From Dehalogenimonas sp. 4OHTPN (GTDB lineage Bacteria > Chloroflexota > Dehalococcoidia > Dehalococcoidales > Dehalococcoidaceae), in NCBI RefSeq assembly GCF_040448695.1, contig NZ_CP159307.1, positions 1,054,001 through 1,118,000 of the forward strand: 64,000 nt of DNA, in the 5' to 3' direction. Position 1 is the stretch's first letter; every line of letters starts with the position of its first letter. A program made the translations under genes and the position numbers. This document shows positions 61,220-64,000 of this stretch, one piece after another. The notes under the pieces are model-generated. The model ran no database searches. It was not told where the DNA came from and saw only the letters and a program-made list of their open reading frames with translations.

Positions 61220-61243
61220 TTGGGTATCGGTACTAGTACCCAA
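61220..61243. promoter_or_regulatory. Inverted repeat at the GAPDH transcription start, possible operator
   Basis: TTGGGTA, ten bases, TACCCAA: perfect seven-base arms. The inner bases (TCGGTACTAG) add partial symmetry. Its place one base after the -10 box suits a repressor responding to carbon or sugar-phosphate state, which is inference. Confidence 0.5.
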
Positions 61244-61268
61244 ATCAGGTAGAAACTGCAGGAGAATA

Positions 61269-62408
61269 ATGAGCAAAGTCAGAGTCGGGATAAACGGCTA
61301 CGGAGTGATCGGAAAAAGGGTAGCTGATGCGATATTACTGCAAGATGACATGGAACTGGCTGGAGTAACCGCGGTTAACGCCGATTACCGGATTCGTGTT
61401 GCTGCCGAAAAAGGCTATTCAATTTTCGCAGCGTCTGAAAGCCGGCAGTCAATGATGACAGAAGCCGGAATTCCGGTAGAGGGCTCGCTCAAAGATTTAC
61501 TTAAAAGGGTAGACGTTATTATTGACTGCACGCCGAAAGGCGTTGGTGCGGAGCAAAAACCGATATATGAAAACGCCCGTGTTAAAGCCGTTTTTCAAGG
61601 CGCCGAAAGGCATGAACTGACCGGCATATCGTTTGTAGCCCAGGTCAATTATGAAGAAGCCTTAAATAAGCAGTTCGCGCGTGTTGTATCCTGTAACACT
61701 ACGGCGTTATGCCGGGTACTCAACTCATTCAATAAACGGAGTTGGTTGAAGCGAGTCAGAGCCGTGCTGCTGAGACGCGGAACCGATCCCTGGGAAAGCC
61801 ACCGTGATGGTATGATCAACACGTTTATTCCTGAGACGAAAGTTCCAAGCCATCAGGGGCCAGACGCTCGGACGGTCATTAAGGGACTGGATATAACTAC
61901 TATGGCCGGAGCCTGTTCACATAATCTCAGTCACGTCCATTACGCCATGGTCGAAACCAAACGTCCCATCGGGCTTGATGAGTTGAGATATGCATTGTGG
62001 GAAGAGCCAAGGCTGGCATTTGTCCGGTCCAGCAATGGGTTGGTTGCCCTAAACTCGGTAATTGAGTTGATGAGAGACCTGGGACGACCGCGCAACGATA
62101 TGTGGGAAGTTGCAGTATGGGAAGATGCCCTCGCGGCAGACGAGAAGGAAACATACATGGTATTTCAGGTTCATAATGAAGCCATCACGGTGCCTGAAAA
62201 TATCGATGCCATACGCTCGCTTTGCGGTCTGGAAAAAGACGGCGCCAAATCGATCGCTAAAACCGACAAGGCTATGGGCATACTCAAATGCTTCCTGCCT
62301 AAAACAATACCCGAAGCTGCCGTCCACGCCGAAATCGGAGCGGCTTTAAAGTTAGAGCGCCGCGAGTTCATCGAAGAAGGTTACAAGGGCGCCGAAGAAC
62401 CTTTTTGA
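61269..62408 (+). CDS. Type II glyceraldehyde-3-phosphate dehydrogenase (archaeal type)
   Basis: 379 residues, longer than the roughly 340 of archaeal type II enzymes. The Rossmann start is VRVGINGYGVIGKRVADA, and the nucleophile is Cys142 in VSCNTTALCR. HVHYAMVE and the C-terminal region also follow the archaeal type, not the bacterial GapA (which has SCTTNC). It interconverts glyceraldehyde 3-phosphate and 1,3-bisphosphoglycerate and often takes NADP as well as NAD. GGAG precedes ATG 61269. It fits gluconeogenesis from POR-derived pyruvate. Confidence 0.92.
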   Translation: MSKVRVGINGYGVIGKRVADAILLQDDMELAGVTAVNADYRIRVAAEKGYSIFAASESRQSMMTEAGIPVEGSLKDLLKRVDVIIDCTPKGVGAEQKPIYENARVKAVFQGAERHELTGISFVAQVNYEEALNKQFARVVSCNTTALCRVLNSFNKRSWLKRVRAVLLRRGTDPWESHRDGMINTFIPETKVPSHQGPDARTVIKGLDITTMAGACSHNLSHVHYAMVETKRPIGLDELRYALWEEPRLAFVRSSNGLVALNSVIELMRDLGRPRNDMWEVAVWEDALAADEKETYMVFQVHNEAITVPENIDAIRSLCGLEKDGAKSIAKTDKAMGILKCFLPKTIPEAAVHAEIGAALKLERREFIEEGYKGAEEPF

Positions 62409-62449
62409 TATTTACAGGTGAGGCCCTGTCCCGGGAGAAGGTTACGGCA

Positions 62450-64000
62450 TCAAATTCGGCGTTTAACGTCACAAAGGGTTTGTGCGACTGCGGTGGCGAG
62501 TGCTGCGGGCTCAAAGGGTTTCACCAGACTGGGTAGACGGTGCGTCTCCAGGAACATTTTGACATCTTCACCCAGGGTATCGCCGGTGATAATTACGATA
62601 CGTCCGGCCATCTCCGGCCGACGGTCAATAATTTCGGCGTAAAGCGCCATGCCGCTGGTCCCGGGCAATCGAAGATCCATGACGATAATGTCGTAGTCTT
62701 TTTTGCTTAGTAGAATTAGTGCTTGCGCGGCAGAAGCCGCTGTGTCGACGTGCCGGTCTTCCCCGGAAAGAGATTCAACCGCAAGGTTGCGTATGCACTC
62801 CTCGTCGTCTATCACCAAGATAACGGCCGCTGATTGATGTTCTAGGTTATTGACACTTGAGTCACGATTTTCGGCTGCCGAGACGGAAATCTGAACAATC
62901 GGCAACAGGATGGTGAAAGCAGCCCCGCATCTGGGAGACGATGCCACCTCCAGAGTGCCGCCGTGTTCCTCAACGATTGAACGGGAAAGTGCTAACCCCA
63001 GACCGGTGCCTTCGCCGGGATTTTTGGTGGTGAAGAACGGCTGGAAAATCTTAGTTATAGTTACGTTGTCGATTCCCGGTCCGGAGTCGGCGAAAATCAA
63101 CCTGAGATATCTCGCCTCCAAAGCGGCGGTGATGGTGAGTTTCCCCGGGTTGCCAGTATGCTTGATGGCATATTCGGCATTGACTATGAGATTCAGGATA
63201 ACCTGCTGCATCTGGCCCGGATCAACGATTATCCACGGTAAATTTTCAGAGTACTTCTTAACAACCTCGATGCCGGAGGTCTTCAGCACGTATGCCCTGA
63301 GTTCGAGAGTATTATCTATCAACTCAGTAATATCCACGCGTGATTTCAACGGCTTGGTTTGGTGGGCAAAGGTCAGCATTCTTTTGACGATTTCGGCCAC
63401 TCTTCTGGAGCCATCAGCGATAACTTTCAAGTCGTCAGCGACTTCCGGCGCCAGATCGCTACGGGCAAGCAACAACTCCGAAAAACCAAGGACACCGGTG
63501 AGGGGATTGTTGATCTCATGCGCAATTCCGGCGGCCATTTCGCCAACGGCAGCCAAGCGGCTGGATAACTCCGCTTTTTCTTTTAACCGCTGTTGTTCAG
63601 CTTCGGCCTTTTTAACGGCAGTTATATCGCGGGCGATATGGACATATCTTCCGCTAGATTTACCGCCAATTTTAATTGGAGTGATGTTGACCTGATAGGT
63701 ATTATCACCCTGAACGATCTCATCACCCAGACCACACCGATTCCGGTCGCCGAGGCCAGGGCAAAAGCCGGGCAAGACACAGGTATCGTGCATTATTTGA
63801 TAGCATTTTTTACCTACTGCCTCGGCCGGAAGCATTCCGGTTTTGTCTGCCATAGAACGGTTGACGCGAATAATGTTATGGTCCTTGTCCATAATACAAA
63901 TCAGGTCTGGTATGGAGTCGAAGGTGCTTTCCCACTCCTGTTTCGCAATTAAGATTGCCTGATCGTTCTTGCGGCGTTCAAAGATATCACGTTCAGCGAT
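62450..64000 (-). CDS. Hybrid histidine kinase: PAS, kinase core, receiver (5' end cut by the window edge)
   Basis: At least 516 residues; the frame is open to the right edge, so the true start lies outside. A PAS domain (EWESTFDSIPDLICIMDKDHNIIRVN, with Cys-rich CVLPGFCPGLGDRNRCG) is followed by an H-box (AHEINNPLTG), N-box (NLIVNAEYA), G1 (DSGPGI), G2 (GEGTGLGLALS) and a C-terminal receiver with DDEE, Asp in VMDLRLPG and Lys in LVKPFEP. No membrane segment is visible in this part, so it may sense inside the cell. The cysteines in the PAS could bind a metal or sense redox. Confidence 0.92.
   Translation of the reverse strand: MAERDIFERRKNDQAILIAKQEWESTFDSIPDLICIMDKDHNIIRVNRSMADKTGMLPAEAVGKKCYQIMHDTCVLPGFCPGLGDRNRCGLGDEIVQGDNTYQVNITPIKIGGKSSGRYVHIARDITAVKKAEAEQQRLKEKAELSSRLAAVGEMAAGIAHEINNPLTGVLGFSELLLARSDLAPEVADDLKVIADGSRRVAEIVKRMLTFAHQTKPLKSRVDITELIDNTLELRAYVLKTSGIEVVKKYSENLPWIIVDPGQMQQVILNLIVNAEYAIKHTGNPGKLTITAALEARYLRLIFADSGPGIDNVTITKIFQPFFTTKNPGEGTGLGLALSRSIVEEHGGTLEVASSPRCGAAFTILLPIVQISVSAAENRDSSVNNLEHQSAAVILVIDDEECIRNLAVESLSGEDRHVDTAASAAQALILLSKKDYDIIVMDLRLPGTSGMALYAEIIDRRPEMAGRIVIITGDTLGEDVKMFLETHRLPSLVKPFEPAALATAVAQTLCDVKRRI

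Noticed and set aside
1-64000. CRISPR arrays, insertion sequences or prophage
   Set aside because: Reading through, I saw no regularly spaced repeats, no transposase or integrase, and no phage structural genes.

Overview
The window reads as chromosome from a strictly anaerobic bacterium, most likely class Dehalococcoidia of the Chloroflexota (Dehalogenimonas/Dehalococcoides-like). This is an inference from gene content, not a database result. The content behind it is a four-subunit pyruvate:ferredoxin oxidoreductase, the anaerobic aspartate-semialdehyde route to homocysteine, a type II (archaeal-type) GAPDH, corrinoid synthesis, a hydrogenase maturation protease, a dgt-dnaG-rpoD block, and several small hypothetical proteins. 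Base composition looks close to half GC. Genes are tightly packed, many starts are TTG or GTG, and neighbours often overlap. No phage, insertion sequence, CRISPR array or rRNA was seen.

Layout. 1-3300 (mostly minus): the N-terminal part of a PilT ATPase, a small HTH protein, and a three-gene homocysteine cluster (COG1900, NIL-ferredoxin, UPF0280). 3476-9802 (plus): tRNA-Arg, porCDAB, then nuoE/nuoF/nuoG-like diaphorase genes with no hydrogenase catalytic domain, then tRNA-Pro. 9876-15692: a membrane-anchored molybdopterin oxidoreductase, tandem PAC2 proteins, a ferritin-like protein, a tandem UspA protein and rpe. 15703-21131: rpiB, tkt, a LOG-family protein, CIRCE-hsp20 and two response regulators. 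21259-30219: GH57, malQ and glgP for alpha-glucan metabolism, a GT2-GtrA protein, and a Crp/Fnr regulator with a ferredoxin. 30241-38505 (minus): membrane and envelope genes, rlmN, cbiA, an archaeal-type HTH regulator, tRNA-Lys and a hydrogenase protease. 38560-46483: glgB, a ROK sugar kinase, an apparently structured non-coding stretch, uvrA, a lipase-like hydrolase and an HD protein. 46480-56279 (minus): sbcC, rpoD, dnaG, dgt and ppsA. 56538-64000: DUF151, aspS, tig, clpP, a type II GAPDH and a truncated hybrid histidine kinase.

How the genes fit together. POR (pyruvate synthesis from acetyl-CoA and CO2), PEP synthase and type II GAPDH form a gluconeogenic line. Transketolase, Rpe and RpiB feed pentoses. 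GlgB, GlgP, MalQ, GH57 and the sugar kinase handle a storage glucan. The POR plus diaphorase operon suggests that pyruvate synthesis is coupled directly to NAD(P)H.

The main points for a second look are that POR-diaphorase operon, an apparently structured RNA region at 41746-42132, a set of promoters placed so that mRNAs would begin at the start codon (leaderless), an FNR-like box in a divergent promoter, and a degenerate HNH zinc-finger protein.
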